A stretch of 64,000 nt of DNA. It comes from Hathewaya proteolytica DSM 3090. GTDB lineage: Bacteria; Bacillota; Clostridia; Clostridiales; Clostridiaceae. The position numbers and the translations under genes are program-made. Positions 43,141-52,513 of this stretch are shown here, piece after piece. The stretch's first letter is position 1. Each line of letters begins with the position of its first letter. The stretch covers positions 124,001-188,000 of the forward strand of contig NZ_FRAD01000003.1 in assembly GCF_900142225.1 (NCBI RefSeq), in the 5' to 3' direction. The notes below the pieces were generated by a model that saw only the letters and a list, made by a program, of their open reading frames with translations, was not told where the DNA came from and ran no database searches.

Positions 43141-44736
43141 TTATAATTGACTTATGACTAAAGTATCATCTTCCCTTATTAAAGTTCTACCATTGGGAAT
43201 GATGTATTTTTCATTTCGTATAATTAAAACTATAAATTTATCCTCATCCAATTTCACCTCAGATAGTGTTTTGTCACACAAGGCATTTTCTTTTTCTACT
43301 TTCATCTCTGTTAAAGATCCAACACTACTATCCTGAAGAGAAAGAGCACTTAAAACTACTGTATCGCCCTGAAAAATCGTTGTATTACCTTTTGGTATTA
43401 ACCTGTTCTTGCCTCTTTGAATTAAAACTAAGGGCAATCCAGGCAACAATGTAAGTTCTCTGACCTTTTTATTAATCCACGGATGGTCTTTTATTATATT
43501 TATCTTCACAAATTGTATAGGCATTTCCTCTGAATAGTCACTAAATGTTTTCATTATATTCCCTTCGTCATCGATCATGTTTAGTTTTCTTGAAACTAAA
43601 GGAATAAGAGAACCCTGTATACTAACCGACATTAAAACAATGAAAAACACTATATGGAAAACATCGTGTTTTAGATATGCTGGATTGACTGTAGCCATTA
43701 TTGCAAATACTATGGAAGCCGCCCCCCTTATTCCCGTCCACGATACTAATAGTTTTTGATTTAGGGAACATTTAAAGGGTGTCAATATGGCAAATACAGC
43801 TATAGGCCTTGAAACAAAAGTAAGGAACACGGCTATGGCTAAAGCCGGAATTAGTATATTTGGAAGTTGCGATGGAAAGGACAGAAGTCCTAAAAGGAAG
43901 AAAATCAACATCTGCATCAATGTAGTAATTCCATCAAAAAAGTGAACAAGAGTTATTTTATTTCGAAGAGGTTTATTTCCTAGGATAATACCCGCGATGT
44001 AAGTGCTAAGATACCCATTGCCCCCAATTAAGGCAGAACCAGCATAAGAAATCAGTGCCATGCTAAAAACAAAAATAGTATCAAAACCATTCTTTATGTT
44101 TTTCATTTTTGACAGGGCAAAAGTAGTCACCCACGCAGATAAAACTCCAAATACTACGCCGAATATGATTTGTGCTAAAATCATATACACCATGCTCCAA
44201 CCGCTGGCCTCACCCTTCATAGCAGACAGTACCATCACTGTGAGCATATAGGAACAAGGGTCATTACTTCCACTTTCCATCTCAAGCATGGAAGCTGTAT
44301 TATCTTTAAAACTAATTTGTTTTGAACGCAGTATTGAAAACACAGAAGCAGCGTCCGTTGAACTAATTACAGATCCTATAAGCATACTTTCCCAAAAGTT
44401 CATTTTTAATATCAAAAAACAAAACAATCCTGTAACTAGTGCTGTTATTACAACCCCTAAACTGGACAGTAGAATAGATTTTTTTACGATGGGTTTTGCT
44501 GTTTTCCAATTGGTTCCAAAGCCACCGTAAAACATAATAAAAATTAAAGCAAATGAACAAATTTTCTCTGAAACATCGTAATTATCAAAATATATTTTAA
44601 ATATTCCATCTGATCCAAAAAGCATGCCAAGCAATATAAATGCAAGTAGCACTGGAATGCCTATTTTGCTTGATACCTTCATCATCAAAAGACAAATTAA
44701 AATTATGATTGCAATCAATAAAATATATCCTGCCAT
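43141..44736 (-). CDS. K+/H+ or Na+/H+ antiporter with C-terminal RCK_C domain
   Basis: 531 aa. CPA1 fold of 12-13 helices with SSTDAASVFSILR, EMESGSNDPCSYML (ion-binding Asp), GYLSTYIAGIILGN and SWTGIRGAASIVFA. After residue 400 comes a cytosolic TrkA_C/RCK_C domain (NKKVRELTLLPGLPLVLIQR, in part LTLLPGLPLVLIQRG; IFQGDTVVLSA). This layout is that of NhaP2/CvrA; TrkA_C domains in some antiporters bind c-di-AMP. PgpH, a probable c-di-AMP phosphodiesterase, is encoded in the same window at 52514. ATG with only a weak ribosome site. Confidence 0.9.
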   Translation of the reverse strand: MAGYILLIAIIILICLLMMKVSSKIGIPVLLAFILLGMLFGSDGIFKIYFDNYDVSEKICSFALIFIMFYGGFGTNWKTAKPIVKKSILLSSLGVVITALVTGLFCFLILKMNFWESMLIGSVISSTDAASVFSILRSKQISFKDNTASMLEMESGSNDPCSYMLTVMVLSAMKGEASGWSMVYMILAQIIFGVVFGVLSAWVTTFALSKMKNIKNGFDTIFVFSMALISYAGSALIGGNGYLSTYIAGIILGNKPLRNKITLVHFFDGITTLMQMLIFFLLGLLSFPSQLPNILIPALAIAVFLTFVSRPIAVFAILTPFKCSLNQKLLVSWTGIRGAASIVFAIMATVNPAYLKHDVFHIVFFIVLMSVSIQGSLIPLVSRKLNMIDDEGNIMKTFSDYSEEMPIQFVKINIIKDHPWINKKVRELTLLPGLPLVLIQRGKNRLIPKGNTTIFQGDTVVLSALSLQDSSVGSLTEMKVEKENALCDKTLSEVKLDEDKFIVLIIRNEKYIIPNGRTLIREDDTLVISQL

Positions 44737-44902
44737 TAAAACCTGATTTTAAATATAGGTAAATTTAAACTATAGCCCAATAAATTTTCTATTATACACG
44801 ATAAATCAGGCTTTTCACCTACCTTCCTATTTATAATCTCTTATTAAATTATACCATATATCTATTGATTTTCCTATGCTTTATTTCCTAATTATTTTAA
44901 GA

Positions 44903-44940
44903 TGCAAAAATGCACTGCCATTTTGCAGCGCATTTTTGCA
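44903..44940 (-). terminator. Terminator after ppdK
   Basis: TGCAAAAATGCaCTGC / GCAGcGCATTTTTGCA, 16 pairs with one internal mismatch, spanning 44903-44940. It starts 6 nt after the ppdK stop. The U-rich arm is in the stem and no long T-run follows. Confidence 0.7.
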
Positions 44941-44945
44941 ATGTA

Positions 44946-47576
44946 TTAGTTTCTTTCTTTTATAACAGCCTGTGCAGCAGCAAGTCTTGCTACCGGTACT
45001 CTATATGGTGAACATGAAACGTAGTTTAACCCAATTCTATGACAGAATTCTACTGATGATGGGTCCCCACCGTGTTCTCCGCATATGCCAAGTTTTATAT
45101 CTTCTCTTGTTCTTCTTCCAAGTTCAGCGGCCATCTTAACAAGTTTGCCCACACCATTTTGATCTAGCTTTTGGAATGGATCTTGCTCGTATATATTATT
45201 ATCGTAGTAGTAGTTTAAGAATTTGCCAGCATCATCCCTTGAAAAACCAAAAGTCATCTGAGTTAAATCATTTGTACCAAATGAGAAGAATTCTGCTTCC
45301 TTTGCAATCTCATCTGCAGTAAGAGCTGCTCTTGGTATTTCTATCATTGTACCGATTTTATATTCAATATCTGCATTGTTTTCTCTTATAACCTTCTCTG
45401 CAGTTCTAACAACTACATCTTTGACGAATTTTAATTCTTTTACTTCGCCAACAAGAGGAATCATGATTTCTGGAACTATGTCATAACCCTTTTCTTTTTT
45501 CACATTGATTGCTGCTTCAATTATAGCAGTTGTCTGCATCTCTGCAATTTCAGGATAAGAAACAGCAAGTCTACATCCTCTGTGTCCCATCATAGGGTTA
45601 AATTCGTGAAGAGAAGCTATGGTATCATTGACTTCCTCAACAGTAATATCAAGTTCCTTTGCTAGTGCCTCAATATCTTCCTTTTCCTTTGGCAAGAATT
45701 CATGCAGTGGTGGATCTAGGAATCTTATAGTAGCAGGCATTCCCTCCAAAGCTTCATATATTTCAGTGAAATCCTGTCTTTGCATTGGAAGTATTTTTGC
45801 TAAGGCCTTTCTTCTTTGGCCCTCTGTCTTCGCCAAAATCATTTCTCTTACAGCTGGTATTCTATCCTCATTAAAGAACATGTGCTCAGTTCTGCAAAGC
45901 CCAATTCCCTCAGCTCCAAAAATAACAGCTTGTTTTGTATCTCTAGGAGTGTCGGCATTAGTCCTAACTCTTAATTTTCTAACAGAGTCTGCCCAAGACA
46001 TAAACTCTCCAAAATCTCCGCTTATCTCTGGTGCCACAGTTTTTATACATCCTAAGTACACATTTCCCGTACTACCATCAAGGGAAATATAGTCGCCCTC
46101 CATTACCTTTTGGCCACCTACATAGAAAACTTTATTAGCCTCATCAACGGTGATGTCCCCACAGCCAGCTACACAGCAAGTACCAATACCACGAGCTACA
46201 ACTGCAGCGTGGGAAGTCATACCACCCCTAACTGTTAAAATACCCTCTGACGCTATCATACCTTCTATATCTTCTGGAGAAGTTTCAAGTCTTACAAGGA
46301 TAACTTTCTCCCCCATTTTGTGGTGAATCTTTGATTCTTCAGCAGTAAAATAAACCTTACCACAAGCTGCACCTGGAGAAGCTGGAAGGCCCTTTGCCAC
46401 TGGCTTTGCTTTTTTAAGATCAGCGTCTTCGAAATTTGGATGAAGTAAATTATCAAGTTGCTTTGGCTCTACTTTCATCAAAGCTTCCTCTTTAGTTATC
46501 AATCCTTCATTTACCATATCAACAGCTACCTTTAATGCTGCTTGGGCTGTTCTTTTTCCATTTCTAGTTTGTAAGAAATACAATTTCTTTTTTTCTATGG
46601 TAAACTCCATATCCTGCATATCTTTATAGTGCTTTTCAAGTTTTTTTGCAATGTCCATGAATTCTTTGAAGCACTCTGGAAGTTCTTCCTGAAGCTTTGT
46701 TATTGGAAGTGGTGTTCTTATTCCAGCAACAACATCTTCACCCTGTGCATTCATAAGGAACTCACCATATATAGCATTTTCTCCTGTAGATGGATTTCTT
46801 GTAAATGCTACTCCTGTACCAGAATCTTCGCCCATATTTCCAAATACCATAGACTGTACGTTTACAGCAGTACCCCATTCTGATGGTATATCATTTAATC
46901 GTCTATATACAATTGCTCTTTGATTATTCCAGGATCTGAAAACAGCATTTATAGCCTGTCTTAGCTGATAAACTGGATCCTGTGGAAATTCTGAGCCTAT
47001 TTCTTTTTTATAATGAGCTTTAAATTTTTCAACCAATTCTTTTAAGTCATCACATGTAAGATCTGTATCAAATTTAACCTCTCTTTTTTCCTTTATCTCG
47101 TCGATATATTGTTCGAAAACAGACTTGTCTAGCTCCATAACAACATCTGAAAACATCTGTATAAATCTTCTATATGAATCATACGCAAATCTCATGTTTC
47201 CAGTTAATTTGCCTAAAGTCTCAACTGTTTCGTCGTTTAATCCAAGATTTAGCACAGTATCCATCATACCAGGCATAGATGCTCTAGCACCCGAACGGAC
47301 TGAAACTAGTAGTGGATTCTCAGTAGATCCAAATTCCTTCCCCGTTAATCCTTGCACAACTTTTAGAGCCTCGTCCACTTCGTTAAGAATTTCAACTGAA
47401 AGCTGCTCACCATTTTCATAATAGCTTGCACAAGCTTCAGTTGTAACTGTGAACCCTTGTGGAACTGGTATGCCAAGTCTTGTCATCTCCGCAAGATTAG
47501 CTCCTTTTCCTCCTAATAAGTTTCTCATTTGTGCATTGCCTTCGCTAAATAAATACACATATTTTTTACTAGTCAT
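44946..47576 (-). CDS. ppdK: Pyruvate, phosphate dikinase
   Basis: 876 aa, full length. N-terminal nucleotide domain with LGGKGANLAEMTRLGIPVP and SVRSGARASMPGMMDTVLNLG (in part GARASMPGMMDT), the phospho-histidine swivel domain GGMTSHAAVVARGIG, and the C-terminal PEP/pyruvate barrel with GLCRTEHMFF, MIEIPRAALTA, FSFGTNDLTQMTFG and the catalytic Cys in GICGEHGG. It interconverts pyruvate and PEP with PPi. A CcpN-like regulator gene is directly upstream, which fits control of gluconeogenic flux. ATG with AGGGAGA. Confidence 0.98.
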   Translation of the reverse strand: MTSKKYVYLFSEGNAQMRNLLGGKGANLAEMTRLGIPVPQGFTVTTEACASYYENGEQLSVEILNEVDEALKVVQGLTGKEFGSTENPLLVSVRSGARASMPGMMDTVLNLGLNDETVETLGKLTGNMRFAYDSYRRFIQMFSDVVMELDKSVFEQYIDEIKEKREVKFDTDLTCDDLKELVEKFKAHYKKEIGSEFPQDPVYQLRQAINAVFRSWNNQRAIVYRRLNDIPSEWGTAVNVQSMVFGNMGEDSGTGVAFTRNPSTGENAIYGEFLMNAQGEDVVAGIRTPLPITKLQEELPECFKEFMDIAKKLEKHYKDMQDMEFTIEKKKLYFLQTRNGKRTAQAALKVAVDMVNEGLITKEEALMKVEPKQLDNLLHPNFEDADLKKAKPVAKGLPASPGAACGKVYFTAEESKIHHKMGEKVILVRLETSPEDIEGMIASEGILTVRGGMTSHAAVVARGIGTCCVAGCGDITVDEANKVFYVGGQKVMEGDYISLDGSTGNVYLGCIKTVAPEISGDFGEFMSWADSVRKLRVRTNADTPRDTKQAVIFGAEGIGLCRTEHMFFNEDRIPAVREMILAKTEGQRRKALAKILPMQRQDFTEIYEALEGMPATIRFLDPPLHEFLPKEKEDIEALAKELDITVEEVNDTIASLHEFNPMMGHRGCRLAVSYPEIAEMQTTAIIEAAINVKKEKGYDIVPEIMIPLVGEVKELKFVKDVVVRTAEKVIRENNADIEYKIGTMIEIPRAALTADEIAKEAEFFSFGTNDLTQMTFGFSRDDAGKFLNYYYDNNIYEQDPFQKLDQNGVGKLVKMAAELGRRTREDIKLGICGEHGGDPSSVEFCHRIGLNYVSCSPYRVPVARLAAAQAVIKERN

Positions 47577-47649
47577 TTCTACATCTCCCTATTTTAGAAT
47601 AATATAAGAACTGTTTTTTTAATTTCTCTTACTCACTCCCAAAAAAGAG

Positions 47650-48312
47650 CTACCCGTTATCACATAAATTAAGTAAAAATTTAGTTATGTTGGTTTTGGA
47701 AACCTTTCCAACGACTTTGCTAATGCTTTTATTATTTTTATTTATAACACTGACTACAGGTAATGAATCCACTTCGTGGATTATTATCTTTTTTGCAGCA
47801 TCATACACACTATCCTCTTCAGAGATACATATTATATTTGGCATTCTAGTCATTATAATGCCTATGGGAACTTTATGTATATCAGACCCACCCATGGCTG
47901 TTTTCAGAAAGTCTTTTCTTGAAACAGCACCGACTAATCCTTCATTTTCATCCTCAATAAATAGCGTTCCCACATCATTTAAAAATAGATGAACTATACC
48001 ATCATACACACTACAGCTCTCTTTTTCCAAAGCCGGTTTGCTCATGATATCCTTAACTTTTGCACTCCGTATATGTTCTTGTAAAACACTATAGGAGGGT
48101 TTTTTTGAATACACATATCCTACCTTTGGCCTTGCTTCCAAAATACCCGTCATAGTTAATATAGCTAAATCGGGTCTTAATGCTGCCCTTGTAACTTTCA
48201 AAAGCGAAGCAATTTGCTCACTGGTTATGGGCTCTTTTTCTTTTACTATTTCTATTATGAATCGTTGCCTATCGCTTAGTTTTATGACTCTCACCCTCTC
48301 ATATATCCTCAT
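47650..48312 (-). CDS. ccpN: CcpN-like repressor with HTH and two CBS domains
   Basis: About 220 aa. An N-terminal HTH (LSDRQRFIIEIVKEKEPIT, ASLLKVTRAALRPDLAIL) and tandem CBS domains (VKDIMSKPA ... GTLFIEDENEGLVGAVSRKDF; IMTRMPNIICISEEDSVYDA, in part EEDSVYDAAKKII). B. subtilis CcpN represses gluconeogenic genes and senses ATP/ADP through the CBS pair. Here the downstream neighbour is ppdK. The start is unclear: ATG 48312 has no ribosome site; GTG 48294 would give MRVIKLSDRQ and matches homologue starts. Confidence 0.85.
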   Translation of the reverse strand: MRIYERVRVIKLSDRQRFIIEIVKEKEPITSEQIASLLKVTRAALRPDLAILTMTGILEARPKVGYVYSKKPSYSVLQEHIRSAKVKDIMSKPALEKESCSVYDGIVHLFLNDVGTLFIEDENEGLVGAVSRKDFLKTAMGGSDIHKVPIGIIMTRMPNIICISEEDSVYDAAKKIIIHEVDSLPVVSVINKNNKSISKVVGKVSKTNITKFLLNLCDNG

Positions 48313-48410
48313 AACAAAAAAACATATCACTTGTTTATTATAATATATTGTATAGTATTTTACAATATATTATACACAAATATTATGCTTTTTGTATCAT
48401 TGTGATATAT

Positions 48411-48446
48411 TATTTTAAAATAGAGGGAATATTATATCCCTCTATA
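48411..48446 (-). terminator. Terminator after the DUF4342 gene
   Basis: TAGAGGGA (48421-48428) / TCCCTCTA (48437-48444), 8-nt loop, followed on the minus strand by TTTTAAAAT. Confidence 0.8.
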
Positions 48447-48460
48447 GATAATAATGCTGC

Positions 48461-49108
48461 TTATTTAGATTCTTCCTCTTTTGGCTCTTCTTTTGGTTCT
48501 TCCTTTGGTTCCTCTTTATCCTCAAAGTTTACAGTATAGGAATATATACTTGCATCTGAGTTTTTATCATCTTGGCTACAACTTTTCTTTTTGATTTCAG
48601 TTATCTTTTCATTTACAATATCCTTTACAGTGGAAGACACATCATTTACTTTATTGGACACATCTTTTGCTTTTTCCTTTATAATGGCATTTACAACTCT
48701 TACATTGCCATCTTTTTCAGTAAGCTCCACTGTTACTTTAGTAGCCACAGCAGCAGCCACTCCTATACCCAGCACATATATAGGTAAAGCCAATGCCACC
48801 ATACCAGCAACTATACCTACATTGACAGGCATATCCATCAACACTTTTTCATCTTTTTTAATTCTAACTCTTGTAACATTTCCTTTTTGAATAAGATTAA
48901 TCAACCATTTTTTGAATTCCTCACTTGAAGATATAAATTCCTCGGTCTTTTCTTTATACGCATTTGTTATCTGTGTTTCAAGATAAACTAATGTTTCTAC
49001 AACGTTGCCATCATTAAATTCCAAGGCCTGTTTTGCTTCAGAATATGTTACTCCTGTACGCTGTCTTATAATATCGATTTTCTCCAGTGTAATTTTATCA
49101 TTTTCCAT
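48461..49108 (-). CDS. DUF4342 protein with a UBA/TS-N-like N-terminus
   Basis: 215 aa from ATG 49108 (GGAGTGA before it). Residues 5-45 (IDIIRQRTGVTYSEAKQALE, FNDGNVVETLVYLE) form a UBA/TS-N-like three-helix fold as in EF-Ts. Then comes a DUF4342 core with KGNVTRVRIKKDEKVLMDMPV, a glycine-rich hydrophobic segment MVALALPIYVLGIGVAAAVA, and a coiled region. The tail repeats KEEP three times (about 200-215) and is highly acidic. Function unknown. Confidence 0.8.
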   Translation of the reverse strand: MENDKITLEKIDIIRQRTGVTYSEAKQALEFNDGNVVETLVYLETQITNAYKEKTEEFISSSEEFKKWLINLIQKGNVTRVRIKKDEKVLMDMPVNVGIVAGMVALALPIYVLGIGVAAAVATKVTVELTEKDGNVRVVNAIIKEKAKDVSNKVNDVSSTVKDIVNEKITEIKKKSCSQDDKNSDASIYSYTVNFEDKEEPKEEPKEEPKEEESK

Positions 49109-49128
49109 GGTATCACTCCTCATATAAT

Positions 49129-49860
49129 TTATATTTTTAAAATATCCAAACTTTTTGGATTCTTACCTATACAGTGCCTTACCATTTCCTTCATTAGTTT
49201 ATGTAGCTGTGCCTTTGATTCTTCATTTACATTGAGTTTGTAAATATTCTTTAATTCTGTTCCTACAATGTATCTCATTATATTATATGCTGAATTAGAT
49301 ATTTTTACACTCCAAGATGATGTACAATTGCTACACAAAAAACCATTGCTATTTAAATCTAGAAAATTTGATGTCTTTATTTCTTTTCCACAACTAACGC
49401 AACTGCCAAAATTAAGTCCATACCCAATATAACTTAGAAATTTAATTTCAAAGGCCCTCATGAGCAAATCTTTGTCAACTGCATTATTTGATATAAAATA
49501 GTATGATGTAACAAGATCTTTAAAAAGTCCGTATTCCGGTTCTCCTTCTACTACACCTATGTCTATTAACTCATTCAAATAGGAACCATAGGCAATGGTT
49601 GAAAGAGCATTTAAAAAATCTTGGAAAGAATTTATTGTGCTGGCCTCGTTTAATAGATACATTCCCTTTCCCTTATACAGCACGTACTCACCATAACAAA
49701 AAGATGATGTAGTAGAAGTAAACTTGCTGTTTTTTCTTTTTGCACCCTTTGCTATAGCATTTATCTTTCCCAATTTTTCCGTATACAAAGTAACCAACTT
49801 ATCATATTCTCTGTAATCCACGGCCTTTATAATTACAGCCCTAGTAGTTGTTAGATTCAG
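49129..49860 (-). CDS. recO: RecO recombination mediator with a non-ATG start
   Basis: About 243 aa from CTG 49860. The first canonical start, GTG 49821, would cut off the first strand of the OB fold. Reading upstream gives NLTTTRAVIIKAVDYREYDKL, which is the conserved RecO start, with GGGGTGAT placed 6 nt before CTG; ATT just before it is the alternative. Later parts: GEYVLYKGKGMYLLNEA, and the zinc cluster CVSCGKE ... CSNC. RecO loads RecA with RecR. It follows era by about 23 nt. Confidence 0.9.
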   Translation of the reverse strand: MNLTTTRAVIIKAVDYREYDKLVTLYTEKLGKINAIAKGAKRKNSKFTSTTSSFCYGEYVLYKGKGMYLLNEASTINSFQDFLNALSTIAYGSYLNELIDIGVVEGEPEYGLFKDLVTSYYFISNNAVDKDLLMRAFEIKFLSYIGYGLNFGSCVSCGKEIKTSNFLDLNSNGFLCSNCTSSWSVKISNSAYNIMRYIVGTELKNIYKLNVNEESKAQLHKLMKEMVRHCIGKNPKSLDILKI

Positions 49861-49883
49861 AATATCATCACCCCATTTAACAA

Positions 49884-50768
49884 TTAGACCTTATATCCAA
49901 GTTCCTTTAAAAGCGTATTATTATCTCTCCAATCTTCCTTTACCTTAACAAATATTCTAAGATACACTTTTTCGCCTAAAAGTTTTTCAATATCTTCCCT
50001 AGCATACTGAGATATCTTTTTTAAGGTGCTTCCATTTTTGCCTATTATAATTCCTTTATGTGATGCCTTCTCACAGAACATAGTGGCCTCAATGTGGTAT
50101 ATTCCCTTGTCATTCTGCTTCATGGACATGATTTCTACAGCAGTTCCATGAGGAACTTCCTTATCTAAAAGTCTCAATGCTTTTTCACGAATGATTTCCA
50201 TTACAATAAATCTTTCTTGCTTGTCAGTAACCATATCATCTGGATAATATTTTGGACCCTCTTTTAATCGTTTCTTTATTTCATCCAATATTATGTCTAC
50301 ATTTTTGCCTTTCAATGCACTTATAGGAATAATTTCATCAAAATCATATTTTTCTGAGTATTCCTTTATAGTCTTTGCCACCATTTCCCCTTGAACTTCA
50401 TCGATCTTATTGACTAAAAGAAATTTAGGTACATTTACTTCTTTTAATTGCTCGAGAATATGTCTATCCATAGCATTGATTTCGCCCTCTGCCGTAGTGA
50501 TAAAAAGCACCACGTCTACCTCACCAATTGCATCTATGGCTATTTTAACCATGTATTCGCCCAATTTATGGCGTGGCTTGTGAAGCCCCGGTGTATCCAC
50601 AAATACTATTTGACTGTCCTTCTCATTTAATATAGTTTGAATATTATTTCTTGTAGTCTGCGGTTTACTAGATACTATAGAAAATTTCTCTCCTATAATA
50701 TAATTTGTTAAAGTTGATTTACCCACATTAGGTCTTCCTATTATAGTTACAAATCCTGATTTAAACAT
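49884..50768 (-). CDS. era: Era GTPase
   Basis: 294 aa. G1 GRPNVGKSTL, G2 TTRNNI, G3 DTPGLHKPRHKLGEYM, G4 NKID, G5 ISALKG, then the C-terminal KH domain with GIIIGKNGSTLKKI and KEDWRDN. Era binds the 3' end of 16S rRNA in 30S assembly. ATG with GGAGAAA. The order cdd-era-recO is conserved in Firmicutes. Confidence 0.98.
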   Translation of the reverse strand: MFKSGFVTIIGRPNVGKSTLTNYIIGEKFSIVSSKPQTTRNNIQTILNEKDSQIVFVDTPGLHKPRHKLGEYMVKIAIDAIGEVDVVLFITTAEGEINAMDRHILEQLKEVNVPKFLLVNKIDEVQGEMVAKTIKEYSEKYDFDEIIPISALKGKNVDIILDEIKKRLKEGPKYYPDDMVTDKQERFIVMEIIREKALRLLDKEVPHGTAVEIMSMKQNDKGIYHIEATMFCEKASHKGIIIGKNGSTLKKISQYAREDIEKLLGEKVYLRIFVKVKEDWRDNNTLLKELGYKV

Positions 50769-50779
50769 TATTTCTCCTT

Positions 50780-51175
50780 TTATTTCATAGATGAATTATC
50801 GAAAGCTAGTGGAAAAATCTCCAAAAGAGTTTTGACAATGTACTCATCTTTATTTTTTATAATGATTATTTGGAAATCTTCCGTAGCAAACTCTTGAATT
50901 ACCTGTCTACATATACCACAAGGGTAAGTAAACTCCTTTTCATTTCCTACCACAGCAAGAGCTTTTATCTTGCAATGTCCCTCAGATACAGCTTTGTAGA
51001 TAGCAGTTCTTTCAGCACAATTAGTCGCCCCATAGGACGCATTTTCGATATTACATCCTGTATATAGCTTGTTATCCTCTGTTAGAACAGCTGCCCCCAC
51101 CTTAAATTGAGAATATGGTGCGTAGGCTTTTTCCCTAGCATCTATAGCTTGTTTAATCAACAAATCATATTTCAT
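50780..51175 (-). CDS. cdd: Cytidine deaminase
   Basis: 131 aa, standard for the tetrameric type. YAPYSQFKVGAAVLT, GCNIENASYGATNCAERTAI (zinc Cys and catalytic Glu) and YPCGICRQVIQEF (two zinc Cys). It turns cytidine and deoxycytidine into uridine forms. ATG with AAGAGGTAA. It lies 49 nt after the DgkA-PAP2 gene and 11 nt before era. Confidence 0.97.
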   Translation of the reverse strand: MKYDLLIKQAIDAREKAYAPYSQFKVGAAVLTEDNKLYTGCNIENASYGATNCAERTAIYKAVSEGHCKIKALAVVGNEKEFTYPCGICRQVIQEFATEDFQIIIIKNKDEYIVKTLLEIFPLAFDNSSMK

Positions 51176-51224
51176 TTTTATTACCTCTTAACTATTAAAT
51201 TCTATTTATTTTACTTAATTATAT

Positions 51225-51923
51225 TTATCGGATTAATAAGAGTATTAACATGGTAGTAAGACTTCCCAAGGCTGCGCCAAGAATCACCTCTAGCAATGAA
51301 TGTACTTCTGAATCCACCCTGCTTTGTGCCACAAGTAGCGCTAGGGCATAGCATAAAACTATGACAAACAGCTCCCTGGCATAATATGCTATTATGGTTG
51401 CAATGGAAAAGGCAATGGCGCTGTGTCCAGAGGGCAATCCACCCTTTAGGGGTGTACCAGCCTTAGTATAAAGTTTCATAATAATAGTGAGAACTACCAC
51501 AATGACCAAGCTCATAAAAACTATGTGTGGATTGCTATTTTTTATAGTTTCAATAATAGTCCTAGTAAAGGGCTTTACTTTCTGCCAAAACACAATGTAT
51601 CCAACAATCATAGCATTTATTGCAGCAATTAGCACTGCACCTGCTGAGATATCTTTTGCTACCTTTACCAAAGGATGAGTGTAATTAATAATGGCATCTA
51701 GAGTTTTTTCCATGGCTGTATTTATCATCTCAGTTATAAAAACCATGCTTATGGCAAATATAACTAGTATAAATTCCAATTTGCTTACATTGGTCATAAG
51801 TGAAAATATTATAACTAAAACAGCTATTATGATATGTATCTGCATATTTCTTTCTCTTTTAATGCACTGCACTATACCCATAATGGCATAATTGAGACTC
51901 TCTGTAAGCTTTTTTCTTCCCAT
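51225..51923 (-). CDS. dgkA: Undecaprenol/diacylglycerol kinase fused to a PAP2 domain
   Basis: 232 aa, about twice a DgkA. The N-terminal half is DgkA: three helices with the active site FITEMINTAMEKTLD. The C-terminal half is a PAP2 phosphatase-like domain with KAGTPLKGGLPSGHSA (motif 2) and SRVDSEVHSLLEV (motif 3, SR-x5-H present, the last acid E rather than D). One chain thus carries a lipid kinase and a possible lipid phosphatase. In B. subtilis the gene at this place is DgkA alone. Activity of the PAP2 half is not certain. Confidence 0.9.
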   Translation of the reverse strand: MGRKKLTESLNYAIMGIVQCIKRERNMQIHIIIAVLVIIFSLMTNVSKLEFILVIFAISMVFITEMINTAMEKTLDAIINYTHPLVKVAKDISAGAVLIAAINAMIVGYIVFWQKVKPFTRTIIETIKNSNPHIVFMSLVIVVVLTIIMKLYTKAGTPLKGGLPSGHSAIAFSIATIIAYYARELFVIVLCYALALLVAQSRVDSEVHSLLEVILGAALGSLTTMLILLLIR

Positions 51924-51973
51924 TAAAATTCCTCCTCAATTACACTTATAAAATTATAACTCAATCATTGTAT

Positions 51974-52480
51974 CTAGATTTCCCTTTTTACATCAAACTT
52001 ATTTAGAATTTCTTCTTCTCTCTGTCTCATTTTAATTTTATCACATTCCTCCATATGGTCATAGCCTAAAAGATGAAGTACTGAGTGTATAAGAAGATAG
52101 CACATTTCCCTTTTAAAGGAGTGTCCAAATTCTATACTCTGCTCCATGGCTCTTTTCAAATTTAGAACTATATCCCCAAGAACCAATTTCCCATCATCTA
52201 AATCTGTTATATGGAAGCTATTATTTGGGTAATTTTCTTTGTAAACTGTATGCTCTTTATAATATAACATAGGAAAAGAAAGGACATCTGTTACAACATC
52301 CTTTTTTCTTTCCTGTCTATTTATATCCTTTATTTCATCATCATCTACAAAGATCACACTAATTTCAGTATCTATATTCACACATTCTTCCTTTAAGGAA
52401 TACTCTATTAGGTCCTCCATTAGTTTTAAAATTGTATCATCTATTTCTATATTATTTTGTCTATCGTCTATAAATAGCAT
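51974..52480 (-). CDS. ybeY: YbeY endoribonuclease
   Basis: 168 aa. Zinc-binding signature HSVLHLLGYDHMEE, and upstream DVLSFPM and LGDIVLNLKRA. It is a metal-dependent RNase for 16S 3' maturation and 70S quality control. There is an insertion of about 20 residues (KEHTVYKENYPNNSFHI) between the two conserved halves. ATG with GAGAGGTGA. It is 33 nt after pgpH. Confidence 0.96.
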   Translation of the reverse strand: MLFIDDRQNNIEIDDTILKLMEDLIEYSLKEECVNIDTEISVIFVDDDEIKDINRQERKKDVVTDVLSFPMLYYKEHTVYKENYPNNSFHITDLDDGKLVLGDIVLNLKRAMEQSIEFGHSFKREMCYLLIHSVLHLLGYDHMEECDKIKMRQREEEILNKFDVKREI

Positions 52481-52513
52481 GTTTTCACCTCTCTTACATG
52501 TTGCAGAAAATGT

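Noticed and set aside
44742..44810. Riboswitch before the RCK-domain antiporter
   Set aside because: CCTGATTT and AAATCAGG are far apart and one lies upstream of the likely transcription start; no known riboswitch motif was seen.
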